This document shows, piece after piece, positions 13,128-26,483 of a DNA stretch of 64,000 bases (the stretch's first letter is position 1; every line of letters starts with the position of its first letter). Both the position numbers and the translations under genes were made by a program. This DNA is from Trogon surrucura (taxonomy: Eukaryota; Chordata; Aves; Trogoniformes; Trogonidae): the NCBI GenBank assembly GCA_020746105.1, contig CM036629.1, positions 6,537,501-6,601,500 of the forward strand, read 5' to 3'. The notes beneath the pieces are model-generated. The model saw nothing but the letters and a program-made list of their open reading frames with translations, was not told the DNA's origin and did no database searches.

Positions 13128-14720
13128 AGAGAATAAACAGCTGTCTCACACAACCTGCAGTCCAGTCTGTTATGGGACCCTCCCTTGAAATTACTGTGAA
13201 AATTCAGAAATTTAGTGAAACAGATAGGTCCTCAAGAAATTGCCCTTACTTGAGGATTTCTGTTTTATGAAGCCACAGAACTGTCCACACTAATCTACAG
13301 CTCCCCTTACTGGGTCAGCTGCTGAATTGCATTCAAGCAGTGGCAAACAAATAAGGTATTTCAAACGTTTAGACTTATAAAATGTGCATCCTCCCCATGT
13401 GCTATTGTGCACAATGAGCCTCTGTGCTGCTGCACACATTGCCCAGAGATGGAGCTTCGCTGGTGCAAGGCACATTTCAGACCACACTTCAGTGCTGAAA
13501 CCGAAAAGACACCTTAATCAAACCTAAAAATATATGCCAATCTCTCTCTGCCTTCTAGTTTCTACAGACTTCCTTGATTATCAGAGAATCCTCACTTTTT
13601 TCCTTATCCTGTCCCCCCTCTGAAAGATGTCAATGAATAGTCTGTTATTCGGAATGGTGATGAATAAGACTCAAAATCTGGGAACAGCTTGACTCAAAAG
13701 TATAACCAGTCCTTGCTCGCTTGCTAGAAATGAGTATGCAACAGCATATTTTTGTTCAGGCCACCTGCAAAGCTGGTGTTTTGTGTGTTGTCGTAGAACT
13801 AGGTACTGCTACCGTTTGCCAACTCTACAGGCCTTTTCACTTTCATAAAATTTAAGTACTTATCTCAGTAAATCTGATTAATAGGGGGTTTTTTTTGCAA
13901 AGGACACTCTATCTGCCATCAGTTTTTCAGATACACCCATAGACACATCACAAAGGTGTTTTTTTTTCCCTGAAATGTCTTGATGGTTTTCATAACAATG
14001 AATAAAATACACTCTATATCTCAGTCAAGGAATTTCTAACACAACACCAATTGCTTAGACAAATGATTCAACACAATTTCTCATTCCAAATACAAAGTAC
14101 TCAGGTAGCGGCATCTAACGAACTTTGGATGGAATTCCATCCACAGAACTACTTTCTTTGCCACTGACCTTTCTGGCTGCAATTTGCATTTTCAGGTAAC
14201 TCACAGTGTCTCTTATGCTTCTGTCTGGACAAGTTTATCTTCATTAGCTATCTTGACATCACTGTCGTGATATAACAGATAATAATACAAGTGGAGAGTA
14301 AATGATACTTGCAGTGGTTTTGACACAAACACGAGACTATCTTTCATATTGGCTTGGATATGAACACAGACACAGGTGTACAACACACATTGCTGTAGAC
14401 ATTTTGTAGGAAGAAAACAAAAACTATCCAGCAACTATAACTTCTAATGACAATTTTTATCTGAACCTCATGAAAATTTGGAAGCATGATACATTTTTCT
14501 GGTCAAAACCAGTGCATACAGATTAAGTGTAATTATGATTATTTGCTTGGATAAGAAGTATTCCTTTCTTTCTTTCTCTTTGGTGATTTCAGAATTAAAA
14601 TAATTGTTACAGCTGACTTAAAAAATAATAGAAAAGCGAAAAGAAAACAAGCATATGTAAGCCAACAAACCTACAAATAAAAAATATAGATCTATTTTTG
14701 ATATGCCTCTGACGCCCTCT

Positions 14721-14747
14721 TGACCATGTATTGACCATTTGTGACCA
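14721..14747. promoter_or_regulatory. Three TGACCA units in direct repeat (possible nuclear-receptor half-sites)
   Basis: TGACCA occurs at 14721-14726, 14732-14737 and 14742-14747, separated by 5 and 4 bases. On the minus strand each reads TGGTCA, one base from the AGGTCA half-site bound by nuclear receptors; the spacings correspond to DR5 and DR4 arrangements. The first base is off consensus in all three, so binding is uncertain. The array might also be a short degenerate tandem duplication with an 10-11-base period. Confidence 0.3.
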
Positions 14748-15140
14748 TTTTGCTCATACTAAACTAATCAATAAGTTGTTCATCCAGAATGTAGAACAGA
14801 ATTTTTTTACTTTTACAAAATTGATAATTCAGAATAAGATGGGAAGTTTTTACTGCTCTAACCTCACAGTATGCACATCAACAAAGCAGTGAGACCAAAC
14901 CAAACTGGAATAACACCTACTAACCTAAGAACTATTACTGCTTCTAGCATATTAAATATTTTTTAGACGTTTTGATAGTCAAAGGTAAATTTGACATATT
15001 TGTCAATTTTCAAAGGAGTCTGGAGTGATTAGATTTAGGGGTCAGTCACTTTAAGGTCATTGTGAGACCACAGATTTTACTTTCAAATTAAGAGCAAGGA
15101 AAACAACAGCCAAAACTTCACATACACACACCTACACAAT

Positions 15141-15178
15141 AAAAAAAAAAAAAAAAAAAAAAAAGAGAGAGAGAGAAA
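15141..15178 (+). repeat. A24 tract followed by GA repeat
   Basis: Twenty-four consecutive A are followed by about seven GA units and then an A/G-rich run to about 15195. It is preceded by a short CA-rich stretch (ATACACACACC). It is the longest homopolymer in the window and a likely site of length polymorphism or assembly error. A retrotransposed poly-A tail is possible, but I recognise no parent sequence to its left. Confidence 0.95.
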
Positions 15179-16195
15179 GGGGGAGAGAAAAGAGACTAGT
15201 TGGTATAGGGTTTCAGTTGTCACCCACTGAAACGAATCCCACTTACCAGGCATAATTTTTCTGACAAATAACCTTGATAGGTAAAGGTAAAGCACACAGA
15301 CAATTTACTGCTATTACAAAGTTCTTCAAACTGTGTGCCAACACTCATCCTCTTCAAAATAAAGCAGGGAGCAGTAGGTCTCATGTTACCAAGTATCTAC
15401 AATTACAGAACACTTTCCAAAATGCTAACAATAAATCTAAACCAAAAATCAATACTATTAATTTGTGAGATGGATGCTAAAAAAATCAGAGCTGCCACCA
15501 TTCAAAAGCGTTAAAACATAAACACAATAGAAATCATAAATGCACTTTAAAACTCAATTTAAAAATACCAGTTACGAGTTTTTCTAATCTAAATTTAAGA
15601 CCCATGTTACTTATTTATTTCAATGAAAAAGGATACAGCAGATGAATTGTGAATTACCTTAACAGACATTTTCCCAGACACAGAAACTGTTGGCCTAATG
15701 CCCAAGGAATACAATAGCCACATGTTCGCAATCTTTAATTATCCAATTAATGTTTAGCAATTAGTTCAGATGACCATATGTAACTTTTTACAAATAGCTC
15801 TTTCTTACTACGACCAGAATGCCAAATGAAGCAAGATGTGTTTATATTAAACGCCCAACCTGAACATTAGAAGGACTTGCATAACTATCTATGTTTAACA
15901 CACTGTGCCTTTTGCTACTAAGACTCTTTCTAAAACTGATTTCGTTTCTTAAGTAATGGCTATTTTTGCAGACTTTTTCTTCTGAATCTGCAACCCAAAC
16001 TCCGTATTTTTTCATCTCCCGTAGCAGCAAAACAACGTGATTGTGATGAGGTCAGAGCAGACGTGTCAAATCCCAGCTTGGTTCAGTTTTGGTGGTTTCT
16101 TCAGACAGAAATTGAAAGCCGGACACACATAATGGATGGGTCAACACTGCAAAACCTTCATCCCCACATTTCTGACAAAGCTCTACAGACTAACT

Positions 16196-16425
16196 ACTCG
16201 CACGGGCCAGTGCACCAGGGCAGTGGGGTCCGTGGGCAGGGCGAAGGAACGGCACCTCCGCGTTCCGCGGCACTGCGCACGGGCTTGGTTCAGGGCCAGC
16301 GGCGGCTGACTGCCAGTGCCAGGTGGCTGCCCGGTCAGCTCGGCAAAGGCAATGAGCCGAGGCAAAGCCAGAGCATCGTGTCCCTTCATCGACCCGCAGC
16401 GGGCTGCAGGAGACAGGGGTAGGGT
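16196..16425. promoter_or_regulatory. Small orphan CpG-island-like patch
   Basis: About 20 CpG dinucleotides fall within some 215 bp by hand count, with GC near 65% and an observed/expected CpG ratio that I estimate at about 0.8. The flanking kilobases have very few CpGs and are below 40% GC. This just meets the classical size and composition limits for a CpG island. No gene start is visible beside it. A plus-strand frame stays open across it (16063-16422, 119 codons), as expected in GC-rich DNA, and the minus strand is open for 68 codons; neither product is recognisable. It could be an unannotated promoter, a noncoding-RNA first exon, a hypomethylated enhancer, or a GC-rich insertion. The edges are sharp, especially on the right at the GGGGTAGGG sequence. 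Confidence 0.5.
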
Positions 16426-16710
16426 CTCACCAGCACAGGGAAACCTTGAGAGACACCATGTCTCCTTCCTGTAAAGCCATTACGCTTATCGAACATAACT
16501 GAGCTCAATTCTTACACTTAGTGTTATCTCGGGCTTTACAGCTTAAGTTACACTCCAGAAGAAATGAAGAGAAGGATGTAGGTTGCATTACACTCTCCTT
16601 TTTTGAGGCGTAAGGCAGCTGCCATGATTGGAGGGAAGAAATTGGCTTAAGTGGAACTCACATTAAAATTAGCTTCCCTAGAAAGTTTAGATTCAGTGTG
16701 TAAAAGTTTT

Positions 16711-16730
16711 TATTCCTTATATAAGGAATA
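16711..16730. repeat. Perfect 20-bp palindrome with TATATAAGG centre
   Basis: The ten bases TATTCCTTAT are followed immediately by their exact reverse complement, with no spacer, giving a 20-bp self-complementary site. The centre reads CCTTATATAAGG, which contains a TATA-box-like TATATAAG in both orientations and resembles an extended CArG/MEF2-type site (eight rather than six A/T bases between CC and GG, so not a classical CArG box). It lies about 290 bp right of the CpG-rich patch at 16.2 kb. It could be a symmetric protein-binding site, a cruciform-prone sequence, or coincidence. Confidence 0.85.
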
Positions 16731-19700
16731 TTCCCCTATTCCCTGCAGTAAGAAGTTCTCCATACTCTCACTGATTTAGGATGTGGTCCCAAATACAACT
16801 TCTAACTGCTCTGCTGACACAAACAATATAGAAATACTAACAAAGAAAAGAGACTGGCAGAACTGATTCCTGAGTTCACTACAATGGAATACAACAGAAA
16901 GCTTAAGATGAAAGCAGAATGTCTGCTTGAAATTAATACAAAATACTCTATTTATTATCTGGCCACTACGGTATTAAGTATCAAACAAATTCATAAAAAA
17001 AATATTTTATGTCACAGCATTTCTTGGCAGAAAAGTTATGTTCTCCTTAGGATATTCAAATTATAATCACTAGTATACAAGCAATTGCTGAAGAAGGGAA
17101 GGAAAAAGCAACTGGTTCATAAATACCTTGAATTTCTATTCTTAATACAACTGCATTTAGATGAAAGTATACATACAGAAAGACACACAGGTCTTTATTT
17201 CTCCTTAATTGGCTTCATTTCTCTCTAAGGACTCTTTTAATATATAAAACTGTAAGCATTTTAATGTAAAATTCATATCAACCTAAATGAATAGGTTAGC
17301 ATTACATTTCTCTGTCACTATAATTTATGAATACCAAAATGCTGAATTACAAGGCATACTGCTGTAGATCACTGTATTCATAATAAAGACATTATTTTTG
17401 CATCTTTGTTCTTCCTTTTGTTTTGACTACCTGTCCTCATTTCACAGGGCCTGTTTTACACTAAGGTTTTTAGGAAAACAAATAAAACTGGCTGACCTCT
17501 GGTCTCTGATACAAACTATAGCTTCTAAGAAATGTTTCACACCAGCCACAGATCTGCTATAATAGCAGAACATGCTCTTTAACAAGACTTGTTAAGGATC
17601 CTTCCACTTGCACGCCTACAGACTTGAAATACCGGAGGAGTTATACCCAATTTCAAGAAAAACCCACAGTGCTATCCTGAGGGAGAGAAACTTCTGGGCC
17701 TTAAAACAGCTTTTTAACTTGACTTCTACCATACATTCTCAGACAAAAAGTAATAAACCCTTTAAACGCTGGACCCATTTACCACCAGATTCACACTCTG
17801 ATTAAAATCCGTCCCTCTGTTCTGATTTTGTTAGAGTAATGCCCTTAGGAGAATGAAAAAACATTTAGAAATGAGTGAGTTTATGTGTTTTGGCCACAGC
17901 AATGAACTCTTGCATGCAGATACACACTGGGGCAAGTGAAAAATACCTGAACATTTCCCTTGATGCTAAAATTTGCTATAGCCTGGTCTTTTCTGCAGAA
18001 GTTTGTTTGAAGAACGAAAGGATAGAGGAGGTGCATTTATAAGATTCTTCAAGATAACTCTGATTACTTCCTCCGTTTCAAATGCAGAGTATATTGAAGC
18101 CTCTTTAAAAAATTCATACAGTAGAATCATTCTATGCAACTGTAAGAAGAAAACTGTCAGACAACATTCCCAATTCAATATTACATTGTGCTTCAAGAAA
18201 AGATTTCCATATATTCTAGATTAAAAAAGTCTCATAAATAAATGATAATCCATTGCTTGCACTGAAAAATGAAAAATAATTTTCTGTTTGCATTTCACTC
18301 TGCAGAGTAAAATTTAATCTCTCTTTTAATAAAGTCCTTGTATATACAGAGAAGTAAAAAGATGTAACTTTATGAAAATTGATTTTTTTACATGGTTAAA
18401 AATATTTCTATCGGTGTTTATCTAGAAATCTTACTTTTATGAGTGCTACAATATATCACATACTGATAACTTAAACACATTATTTCAAACAAATTATGGT
18501 AATGTTCTTTTTTTAAAAAATAGAAGAAAACGTAGGTTCTTAACACTAAGCAGCATAGAGACAATGATGAAGAAAAGGGAAACTCCTAAGAGGTTGCTAA
18601 GTCTGGCCACAGTTCAACAGAAATCTGTTAGTAATTTTATAGAATTTATTGTAACAAGACTTTGATATAGTTTACATAAATCTAAAATAATATAAGCATA
18701 TACTACATATGTATGCATATTTATAAATAAATTTACATTTTAAGTAATGTGATGTGTTAGTGTTGCACAGAATATAAATTATATAGTACAAACTACCTAT
18801 ACCTAAATTCACTAGCAAGATTAGAAGTATATCGAGCTTCTTTTAGCTGATACAAGAAAATCAAATAAAATGTCGGTTCTCATAAAATAACTTTTTTAAA
18901 ACCTTGAAATTTTTTTCACCGATGAACTAAATTTCTCCGATAATATTAAATTTGTCAGGAAAAAAATCCCACTTACATAATTCACAACAAAACATTCTGG
19001 GGTTGGCTCTTGTATGGAAAAGCAGCAGAAAACAAGGTTAGATTCACAATTCTGTCAAAGAGGCATCTTCCTCTTACTTGTGATGTGGGAGTAACCTGGT
19101 TTAATTCCCTTCTCTGCCTGGGGGGATTGGAAGGCATCGCCTGTCTCTGGTTGACAGCTACGCTGTGGCTGAGGGCCGCTCACTCCTCTCCTTGATACAA
19201 TTCCACTTTCTGTAAGTAATTAAAGTTTCACTGAAGCAGGTACTGAAACCCCAGTGGCCCACTTCCCAGGTAAAAGCCACCATCACCAGCCAAAAGGGTC
19301 ATTCTCTCTTACTTTATTTCTCAATTAGCAGTTACTCCATACAAGATAAAACAGGACAAAACGCAGTCTTATAGCTAAAATGCTATTTTGGCACAGCCAT
19401 CTAGAGACTTTTCTGGGAGAGACAGGCAGCAAGACAGAAATCGTGAACTTGAGATAGCAGCTAAGATGTCATCTTGTGTTCAGTTTTGTAGGGAATTACT
19501 GAACAGTCAGAGTGAGAGAACGAAAGCGATTCCCTGCCCTGCTAGTAACCTGGGAGTATTCATCTGACAACCTACCTCTCACGTGTGAACAGTTCTGGGG
19601 TCACTGAAAAATACTGTGGTTCCTTCCATTCTACGATAATTTAGGTTCTTTAAATATATTCACTTGCTGTAAAAGCCTTGCCATCAGCTAATTCCACCAC

Positions 19701-20379
19701 TGGCAAAGGGAGGGGTTGTGCTGAGCTGTAGCTGTTTTTTATGGGAGCATGCACTGACATACTGTCCAGCCCAAGTACAGGCTGAGGAAGCTGCAAAGAG
19801 GTCCTGAAACCTTCAAATTCTACAATGACAATTTTCTAGTCTGAGACTTGGCCCTATAAATGACTTCCAGGAAACTACACAGATAACTGTGTGTATCTTT
19901 CAAACCCTGATTGAAAGATCAGCATTTACCTAACTTGGAACCACATCAGGAAAACATTATAAAACCTCCACGTAATTAACTCCTCACAGGCGCTGTCAGT
20001 CGGCAAATGGAACAGCCGCGTACTTCTGGGCAACTTGCACACAGCTACAAGAACATTTTCAGAAGTGTGAAAAAGTATTTCTAAAATGGCACAAAAGTAC
20101 CACATTTTAAATGGGAATTCGCACTAAAGGAATTACTCTCATCACTTCAGGAAGTGCTAATTTTTCTGCCTGCTAGAGGCATAATAAAAGTGCTGTATTT
20201 TGTCCCTAATTGTGATTAATCAGCATGGCACTGAGAATGGCAGCAATTCCTTTTCAAACATGGCAATTTTCAAAATTTGGCAAAAGGTACGTGTTATGCA
20301 AATTACTTGATAATTGTACTCTGTGCTAAAAGAAACAAACAGATCTCCAGGCAGGGGAAAAAACCAAACAAACAAAAAA
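16731..20379. other. Non-genic AT-rich stretch
   Basis: Very AT-rich from 17.1 to 19.0 kb with frequent TATA and ATAT runs. From 19.0 to 19.6 kb GC rises slightly without CpG enrichment. A perfect octamer ATGCAAAT lies at 20296-20303, just before the GC-elevated block. Confidence 0.6.
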
Positions 20380-20760
20380 AAAGCCATTCTGCAGGAGAGG
20401 TAGCAGCATGTGCAATGCTGGACACAGGCAAACACCACACCCGCATGCGGCAGCTGCCAGCTGAGGACACCAAAACTTTATTTCTGCCACTGATATGCGG
20501 TACTGAAAAGCCAGACACCGTTATGGTTGACGCTGCATGAGGACATGGGGGGCAGAGGAACTTGGTGAAGTGACGGTGGATACACCGGGCAGGGAGACTC
20601 AGTGGAGACCCCAGCACATGGCAGTTGTTACCAACAGCTCCTCTCCCATCTCAATCCCAGATCAGCAGGAGCAAAGAGCCCAATTCAAGTCTCACCCGGG
20701 CGCTTCTCTCTGTACCTGCCTTTCACCACGGCAGAAGAAAAGGAGCTCACAACATCAGTT
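20380..20760. other. GC-elevated block, about 380 bp
   Basis: About 53% GC against some 36% on either side, with scattered CpGs (CCGCATGCGG, GTGACGGTGG, CACCGGGCAG, CACCCGGGCG). It holds a 10-bp palindrome GGCAGCTGCC at 20449-20458 centred on the E-box CAGCTG, the form preferred by several bHLH factors. Overlapping open frames (plus 87 and 91 codons, minus 104 codons) look like composition effects. It resembles a conserved regulatory block or an exon of an untranslated RNA, but neither can be shown. Confidence 0.3.
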
Positions 20761-23700
20761 TTTGTGTGCAATATTGGGAGGCCTTGAGAAAGCTCTAACC
20801 AAAACTAAATGACCTTGGAAGCATTTCAGAAGTACTGCTGCCAGATCTACAACATGGCTAATTCTTTATGAAACTTGTATCAACACATACCTTGTCGATA
20901 AACAAAGTTTGCTGTAAAACAAAAGGCAAAAAGGAGAAAAATCACTGCATAAATAATGCATATACCAAAGGCAAATATGTCCTCTGCTTCTAATAAATAG
21001 ACGAGATTTCTGTTTAATCTCACAAATTTCCAAAACTGCACAAGTCAAAAAAGCTGTAATGTCACCAGGTTATTAATTCTTTAAATAAAATAAAAAGATG
21101 CCTATATCCTTACTACTGTTAAAAAATAAAAGAGTATTCACAGATGTGATACATCTTCTGACTATCAAAAGCATCATCTTGCAATGGTTTCTCATCACTA
21201 GTGAAGCTGAATCTGTACAAAGATCCTGGTAAGTGTAATAGGCCATACATCCCTAAAACTAAGCACAAGAATCAGACTGCAATGGCATCTACAAGAGTAC
21301 AGAAATATCCTAAGGCCCAGCTTGGATTACTCACTCCCTGGAGGCTAGGATTTTTCCTAACACAAATAACAGTTTTCCTTTTTTTTGCCCCCATCTAATA
21401 GAGAATGACAAGAACTAGATCACAAAGGTAAACAGAATATTGGTTTTGCCATAGCTTATCTGAAACTGTACCTTAAATTTTAAACATAAAAATAATAAAG
21501 TTTATGATATACTAATTGAAATCAGTATCTGACAATAACACCATTTATTTACCTACTCGTTGTCTACCTCTTTTCTGACAGTCTGAAAGTTCTCTTTCAG
21601 AAATAAGGAAACATTCATTTTGGGGTGCACTAAAATGTGGTTATCAAGCAACTCTTCCTTTTTTTTCGTAACAGTAAATTTCCAAGGGCTGCAGCATGTG
21701 CTGTCAGTGTTCCTCAAAAGGAGGTTTCTGATCATTACTTCAGGTTAAAATGACTTACCATGCAGCCATCTGGTCGCATGCACTATAACACACTTCAGAA
21801 ATCCACAAACATTTTATAAACGCACCCTCCACTGGGCTCTAAGTGCAGCGATGGTAGCACGCACCCAAGTACAGTATGTAAATAAGACAAAGACTAATAA
21901 TGCCTTCAATCCTCGGAGCGCAAAGGCTGCTGTAGTATGTAACATAGCAACACATTTTCCATTACACCCCAAGATTAATAAGCCTCACGGAGACCTGGAA
22001 AATCTGACAGAAAACAAGGGCAATACGATGTTCATTTCTGTTTCATTAAACACAGGATGAGCTGATGGATCTCTCCACACTTTGTCACTCCGCACTGTTA
22101 ATGGCTCTTTGACATTATTATTCACCACGGGTGAGATTGTGTAACCTCTGCTCACATTGGTGAGCATTTACAAAAGTAGTCCCACTGGCAACTGCGTTAG
22201 AGAGGTTACCCGAAGCATATGGTACTTCTCAGCTCAAGTAAGAGTGCCTGAATCTGACCATAAAAAAGTGTTTGTGAAGGATTTTAGTAATGTGCAGATA
22301 GTTGGTGAAGGGCACTTTAGAGGATACAAAGGTTTAATGAAGCAGCTAAAACCTCTGTTTTCTAGCAGGCTAAATAGTTGACTTAAACTTCTCAATCCTG
22401 TTTATCTGCATATTTTCAGCTCTGACAGAACAGTTTTGCAATGTTACTTTGTCAAAGGAAGAAAATAAAATACCTGGAACAGGGACACTCAGAGGAACAG
22501 AAGCACAACACAGGCAGCCAAAAGGTGCCTGCAGATAAGACTCGTAATATGAAAAGCCCTGGGATAGCAAAAATAACTGAAACATAAAAAGTTCATTTAA
22601 AAAAAAATGTATTCAGGGTTTTACCTGTAGTGTAGTTATAGAACACAGTCATACTTTGCATTACCTTGCTTTTAGAACTAAGCATGTCATAGTGAATTGG
22701 AAAATAAACGGCAAGACTGAACACAGCTGTGTATGTCACAGCAACGAACCAGGAATGAACCATTTCTGTGTACCTTCCCTATTTTCATTTGAAATTAATG
22801 AATGACAATTCTTTCCTTTTACTCAGGGTGCTCTCCTTTGTGAAACTCTCAGCATTGCAGAAATGTTTGTAAACGCTACTGTCCTTGCTCTACAAATAGT
22901 CCAAATAGGCCCAAAGACATAGAACAGCTTCTATCTCCAGTTCACACTTTTCTTTCCATTTGAAAATCTGACCTGTGCACAGTTCATGCTGAACCAACTC
23001 TAATTCAGAGAAAGACACAAACAAAAGTATTTCTCACTACATATGTTCAAAGTGGGACTTGTGCACTGTCATATCTATTCTTGTCTGTGATCTGCTTCTT
23101 GGACCTGAAAAGTATTTATTCCACTGCTATACAATCACTACACTGAGCTGCTAGTCATTTTTAATTTGGTAAGCAATAAAGTAAAATACCAAACAGTACT
23201 TAAAAACAAGACACTAGGGAGGGAGACGTTGCAGTCATACAGAAGTTACAAAACTTCGTTAAGAGTGCAAATGTTCCTTGATTACAGTTTGCATGTGCAA
23301 ACCCTGATGCTGGCATTCAGATGATCATGTGTCTTTTCTGTCCAACTGTAAGCAAAGAGCAAAGACTGAGAATTTCATGTAATAGAGATCAATACATAAG
23401 TTACAAAACAATAACAAAGGACATCCATCCAATAAATATAATTAATGAATCAGTTTGAGAAAATGACTATCTGCCTGTAGATATTACATAAATAGGAAAA
23501 TGGAACATTATGTAAACATAAATCACTGTGGATTATGTGTTCTACCACAGTTTCAGGTTAAAAACCGAAAATTAATATCACCAATTGTTCCAATTCATAT
23601 CAGAAAGCAGCTTTTAAAGAAAGCTTTGGAAAAGTGATATACAAATTCTGTGCTTAAAACTATAAATTACATTTCCCCAGACAGTTATGGTGATTCTGCA

Positions 23701-26426
23701 AATAGTTTCAGAACTAACTCTGGGTAAATGATTAGCTTTCTAAGGACTTAGCAGAGAACTCAAAACCATGAATTTTTACAAACAATATAATTCATTATAT
23801 GAGGACTACTGCATGAGTTGCAATACAAATTCTACACTATTTCAAGCAGAATCCAGAAGCAAAGCAGACACTATAATCATTGTGGGAGATATAAACAACA
23901 GGCTTTTTCTACAGCACAGAGATGACTTTTAAGAAGCTGAGATGGAAACAAAACCTCAACAGTTAGCCTATGTCAGATGCTTGAAATCTGGAACACGAAT
24001 GGCATCATGCCAGGAAATTAAAGTTATTATATTAAAATATGGCATACTCTAAGGACAGTCCATTCTGTGTGCACTGAAGATATCTGGGATTCCTTAGATG
24101 CATCTAAAACAACTTGATTTTGGTGAGGAACAGTACTGATCAAAGCACAAAAAATCGCAGGTCCGCTAAACAGAGTTGTCAGAAAACAAACACAACGTGC
24201 CTAAATACCTGGTTCGGAAATGTTTAGTCTTCCATCACACTGTTCTAGAAGAGTAATATATCTGCTGAAGACTGAGATAGAAGGGTAAACAGTCAGACAC
24301 ATCACAAATCTAAAGTAAATAAGCAAAGGCCTAATAAGCAATCAATTCAAGAAAAAAAACCCCTCCCATCCAGAGTTCTCAGCCATGAGACAAATTCCCA
24401 CACTGAAAAATCAGAAAGTAGAAGATTTTCCTTGTGGGTCCTGAGTACAAACAGTGGATAATAACCAAATTTGGTGCTAGTCTAAGCTTTGTCACTCTGT
24501 TTCAGTGAGTAACATGTAAAAGATGGTCCATTAAAGCCAACTGAGCTAGCTCCAAATACTAGCTCTGTTCCTGAAAACAGAGCAATAAAATAATTACAAG
24601 CCTTCAGTGTGGAAGGATTTAGTTGAAAAATAAGAAGAAAAAAAAAAACACCCTTACAAAACAAATTAGCAACTGATTTCTTGTCAGAAATAATCTGAAA
24701 GGGACAATGCTGAAAATAGAATCTGAGTGCAGAACTAGAGCCTGAACGGTACAAGGAGGAGGTACTGTTCTGTTCACATGTAGGCAAAATGTTTCATCAC
24801 ATCATATTGTCACAGAGGAAAAGTGTGATGCAAGCCCTCCTCTCTTCTCTCTGTGTGTGTATATGTATTAAAGCACTTTACAGACTTGCACTCACACATC
24901 TATCTTTGTCTTCTGTCTTTGCAAACTTTTCCCTAGAGGATATGAACAAGGCTGCTGGTGTACCATAATATCCCAGAGAAAGAGAAAAAACATCTTTTAC
25001 AAGTGTCTTTGTTACTAATGCTAGTTAAAGAAACATTCGTTTCAATGTCACTAATTTCACCGAAGCGCCACAACAGCAAACTTCTGGAGACAAAACAATA
25101 TAAAAAATGTAGACTCAAGTGACAGGTGAAGAATTGGGATGATCTACAAGAAACAGCACAAACTGAGCAAAGAGAAAAGCGGGTGGATTAGTATCGCGTT
25201 CCTGTATGCTTGGGGTCACTAAGATGAATGTGCATGAGATTCTTTTGTCTATTTGTGCTATAATTTCACACAGCAAGAACAAAATTGTGGTCTCTGATAT
25301 GCTCATAGAAGTCCCTCTGGAATCAGTGAGAATTACATGCCTGCATCTAAGGGCAGAATTTGGCCTTAAGTCATTAGTTAGAACTCTCTGCTGAAATCCT
25401 ACAGAGAATAGGGGGTTTCAGAGGACGATGAGGATCAAACTGATGTAGCGCACTCAGAGATTTACTCTCACAGGAGACCATCAAATACTCAGACATTCCA
25501 AAAACCCCATCTGTAAAGATAAAAATCTTTACAAGACTAACATGTGGTATTTGTAGAGGCGGCTTTCAGTTAAAACAGACTTAAGCAGATTAAAAACAGT
25601 AGCAATGTAATCAAATGAAAGTTTAGAGGACAAAATAGCCCAAGATTTTCAGACCTATGTAGAAGAGGATGCCAACTACTAACAACGATTTCTCATGAAA
25701 AGACAAACTCATCAGAAGAAAAATAACTTAAATACAGCTGTTGTACCTATGGTGCAGATGTCCATAGGAGGCTTTAAACCTGCTGAAGAACTGTTCTGTC
25801 GTCAGCTAAAGGATAAGCTAGTGAAGTTATTTTACCAGAAGTTCCTGCTACTTCAGAAGAGTTTTGAGGTGTGTGCCCACACACATATTTAATATATGTG
25901 TTATTTAAACATACCTGTATACATATATTTTCGTTTCCTACTTTCTGTTCTGAAAGAACTGCCTATGCATTAATGAATGTCACTGTAGTTGTTTATATTA
26001 AGATCTCATTTCTATTTATTTTGAGCTTTAAGTGAATAGTTGATGAAAAAATAATTACAAACCCTATCCTGCATCAAATGTTTCCATATTTTTAATGGTA
26101 ATATTTAGCAATATTATTTGTGGCCATTCTTACCTTCAGACAAATCATTCACTTCTATGCTAAGTACAGACTGCTTTACCCCAGATATTGCCTGGGCACT
26201 TGCAGTAGTCTGATGCTAAAAAACAAATCACTGCTTCTCATCAACTGTAGTGATAAATTTATTTCTTTTGTTTTGATCAGGGACTGATAATACTGCAGTT
26301 CATACTGCCTGCAAAGTAACGGCTGTAAAAAAAATAAAAATTCACACTACTTAATTCTAAACTCCACTGTATCTGTTGCAGGATAGGCTGGCATTTGCTG
26401 TTAAAGCAGAAAATTACAAGAAGGGC
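20761..26426. other. Non-genic AT-rich stretch
   Basis: Contains a short TG repeat near 24852, an A8C4 junction at 24352 and a small hairpin at 25880-25901 (ACACATA and TATGTGT arms around TTTAATA). Open frames reach 101 codons (24482-24787, minus) without recognisable content. Confidence 0.6.
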
Positions 26427-26483
26427 CTAATTGACCCTCTTGTGTCTTTGAAAAATCCTGTCTGTTGTCTCTAATTGACCCTC
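26427..26483 (+). repeat. Spaced 13-bp direct repeat with TAAT cores
   Basis: CTAATTGACCCTC occurs at 26427-26439 and again at 26471-26483. Each carries a homeodomain-type TAATTG core. Further TAAT and TGATTAAT motifs follow to about 26550, so the region has the look of a homeodomain-rich noncoding element, which is inference only. Confidence 0.75.

Noticed and set aside
15141-15178. A24 tract as the poly-A tail of a processed pseudogene.
   Set aside because: No recognisable coding sequence, polyadenylation context or flanking duplication to its left.
20296-20303. Single octamer motifs (here and at 59681 and elsewhere) as enhancers.
   Set aside because: Eight or nine ATGCAAAT/ATTTGCAT sites in 64 kb is within about two-fold of the composition expectation; only the paired site at 35934 was kept.
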